Assembly (NCBI GenBank): GCA_030615855.1
Contig: JAUWYL010000038.1
Location: 1 to 5,768, forward strand
DNA: 5,768 nt
Direction of reading: 5' to 3'
Origin: a bacterium
GTDB taxonomy: Bacteria > UBP18 > UBA7526
The notes below the pieces were generated by a model. It was not told where the DNA came from. It worked only from the letters and a program-made list of their open reading frames with translations, and did no database searches. A program made the translations under genes and the position numbers. This document shows positions 4,289 through 5,768 of the stretch, piece after piece; position 1 is the stretch's first letter; each line of letters opens with the position of its first letter.

Positions 4289-5768
4289 TTATTCTACCTT
4301 TATCGCTCCAAACTTACAGGCATCCGAGCAGGCGCCACACTTGATACATTTCTTCTGGTCGATTCTCTGGGGCTCTTTTTTCTTTCCACTTATTGCTTTC
4401 GTAGGACAGATTTTATTACAGAGCTGGCAACCAATGCAGTTTTCCTTAATGACTGAGTAGCGAATCAGGTCCTGGCAGACCCCGGCCGGGCATCTCTTAT
4501 CTCTAATATGAGCTAAATACTCATTTCGAAAGTATCTTAAAGTGGTAAGAACCGGGTTGGGTGCCGTCTGGCCTAAGCCACAGAGGGAGGAGTCTTTTAC
4601 TATTTCTGCTAACTCTTTTAAGAGTTCCAGGTCGGATTCCTTTCCCTTCCCCTTAGTAATATCATCTAAGATTTCATACATCCTCTTAATTCCTTCCCGG
4701 CAGGGAGTGCACTTCCCGCAGGATTCATCCCGGGTAAAGGATAGAAAATACTTGGCCACATTGACCATGCAGGTATCCTCATCCATGACCACCATTCCGC
4801 CAGAACCCATCATTGAGCCTGCCTCAGTCAACTTCTCATAGTCAACGGGAAGGTCAATCAAACTTGCCGGAATGCATCCTCCAGAAGGGCCACCGGTCTG
4901 GATGGCCTTGAACCTCTTCCCATCAGGGATACCGCCCCCGATCTCATAGACCATCTTTCTTAGACTGATACCCATAGGCACTTCGACTAATCCAGTATTA
5001 TTAATCTTTCCTACTAAAGAAAAGATCATGGTTCCCTTACTTGTCTTGGTCCCTATCCTTGAATACCATTTGGCACCCTTATTGATGATCAGGGAAACAT
5101 TGGCCCAGGTCTTGACATTATTTATATTGGTAGGCTTTTCCCACAGGCCGCTCTCCGCCGGGAAAGGAGGACGAGGTTGGGGTTCCCCAATTTTTCCCTC
5201 AATGGAGGCCATTAAAGCACTCTCCTCACCACAGACAAAGGCCCCGGCTCCTCTATTTATCTTAATCTTGAAGCTAAAATTAGTGCCCAGGATGTTCTTG
5301 CCCAATAATCCCCATTCTTGAGCCTGTCTCAGGGCAATGGTAAGATGCTTTATTGCTAAAGGGTATTCATTACGCACATAGATATACCCCTCATCGGCTC
5401 CAATGGCATAGGCCCCGATAATCATCCCTTCTAAGACAGAGTGGGGATTTCCCTCCAAGAGACTGCGGTCCATGAAGGCGCCCGGGTCTCCCTCGTCTGC
5501 ATTACAGATGATATACTTTGGTCTTTCTTTCTGTGCCCGGCAGAGCTTCCATTTCACTCCGGTAGGAAATCCGGCACCCCCTCTACCTCTTAGGCCGGAT
5601 TTCTTTACTTCGCTAATTACTTGTTGGGGGCTCATTTTATAGAGTACTTTAGCGAGAGCAGTATAGCCATCCAGGGCGATGTAATAACTTATCTTGGTAG
5701 GATCGATCCTTCCATTATTCCCGAAGATGAGGCGCTTCTGCTTCTTGTAGAAGGGGATGTCGTCTTCG
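4289..5768 (-). CDS. nuoF: NuoF/HydB-type NAD(P)H-binding flavin iron-sulfur subunit, 5' end outside the window
   Basis: The frame is open to the window edge: 44 codons precede the first Met at 5635, and they match the family ([26 protein letters not shown]), so that Met is internal and the gene starts beyond 5768. Numbering from that Met, [13 protein letters not shown] (14-26) and [11 protein letters not shown] (44-54) form the FMN site, and [13 protein letters not shown] (129-141) the NAD(P)H site. [11 protein letters not shown] (155-165) and TGGPSGGC (247-254) are typical. [12 protein letters not shown] with C306, C309, C312 and C352 binds the N3-type [4Fe-4S] cluster. C382 and C387 sit in RCPAGVC, followed by a C-terminal 2x[4Fe-4S] ferredoxin domain: C400, C403, C406, C410 and C430, C433, C436, C440. 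That extra domain is absent from respiratory NuoF and typical of HydB, HndC and electron-bifurcating relatives. It would move electrons between NAD(P)H and ferredoxin-type carriers, probably with the ferredoxin-like protein encoded next. A NuoE-like partner may lie upstream; it is not seen here. Confidence 0.93.
   Translation of the reverse strand, partial: EDDIPFYKKQKRLIFGNNGRIDPTKISYYIALDGYTALAKVLYKMSPQQVISEVKKSGLRGRGGAGFPTGVKWKLCRAQKERPKYIICNADEGDPGAFMDRSLLEGNPHSVLEGMIIGAYAIGADEGYIYVRNEYPLAIKHLTIALRQAQEWGLLGKNILGTNFSFKIKINRGAGAFVCGEESALMASIEGKIGEPQPRPPFPAESGLWEKPTNINNVKTWANVSLIINKGAKWYSRIGTKTSKGTMIFSLVGKINNTGLVEVPMGISLRKMVYEIGGGIPDGKRFKAIQTGGPSGGCIPASLIDLPVDYEKLTEAGSMMGSGGMVVMDEDTCMVNVAKYFLSFTRDESCGKCTPCREGIKRMYEILDDITKGKGKESDLELLKELAEIVKDSSLCGLGQTAPNPVLTTLRYFRNEYLAHIRDKRCPAGVCQDLIRYSVIKENCIGCQLCNKICPTKAISGKKKEPQRIDQKKCIKCGACSDACKFGAIKVE

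Noticed and set aside
3260-5768. An [FeFe]-hydrogenase (HydABC) operon
   Set aside because: The NuoF-like subunit is HydB-like, but the ferredoxin-like protein ends at 256 residues with no H-cluster domain or its cysteine motifs. No catalytic hydrogenase subunit is in the window.

Overview
The window is a piece of one minus-strand catabolic gene cluster. The codon use is of moderate GC (roughly mid-40s percent by eye). The dense, ferredoxin-rich content suggests a strictly anaerobic, probably uncultivated bacterium; no marker gene is present and I cannot place the phylum. Read in the direction of transcription (right to left), it holds: the 3' part of a NuoF/HydB-type flavin and iron-sulfur NAD(P)H oxidoreductase subunit (4289-5768, start outside the window); a 256-residue NuoG/HydA-N-terminus-like [2Fe-2S]/[4Fe-4S] electron-transfer protein (3260-4030); an SsnA-type amidohydrolase (1882-3258); a 489-residue fold-type II PLP enzyme (281-1750); and the first 64 codons of a YgeY-type M20 hydrolase (1-193).

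SsnA and YgeY are hallmark neighbours in the cluster around selenium-dependent molybdenum hydroxylases, which was later linked to anaerobic purine/uric acid breakdown in gut bacteria. In E. coli and clostridia that cluster also carries YgeW, YgeX (diaminopropionate ammonia-lyase), YgfK, HyuA and an Xdh-type hydroxylase. Here a larger, different PLP enzyme sits where YgeX would be expected, and a NuoF/NuoG-like diaphorase pair sits next to ssnA. A reasonable inference is that the cluster opens and deaminates a purine-derived (or similar nitrogen-rich) substrate, and that the NuoF/G-like pair passes electrons between NAD(P)H and ferredoxin or a hydroxylase encoded upstream, outside the window. 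No [FeFe]-hydrogenase H-cluster domain is attached to the ferredoxin-like subunit.

The most unusual property is the repeats. Two identical 32-bp tracts built on (GTTCGGA)4 lie inside the ssnA reading frame, at two separate places, and both encode the peptide core TPNSELR. The three larger intergenic gaps each carry their own short-period degenerate repeats: an octamer array after the PLP gene, a roughly 10-bp AGATT-type array before it, and two facing octamer arrays that form a long imperfect inverted repeat between the NuoF-like and ferredoxin-like genes, followed by a 25-bp-spaced direct repeat. Several of these arrays begin at or within a few bases of a stop codon. The ferredoxin-like gene and ssnA are the only tightly coupled pair (1 nt apart).

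No rRNA, tRNA, CRISPR array, insertion sequence or convincing terminator is seen. No gene-free stretch exceeds 300 bases; the longest gap (4031-4288) is filled by the repeats described.
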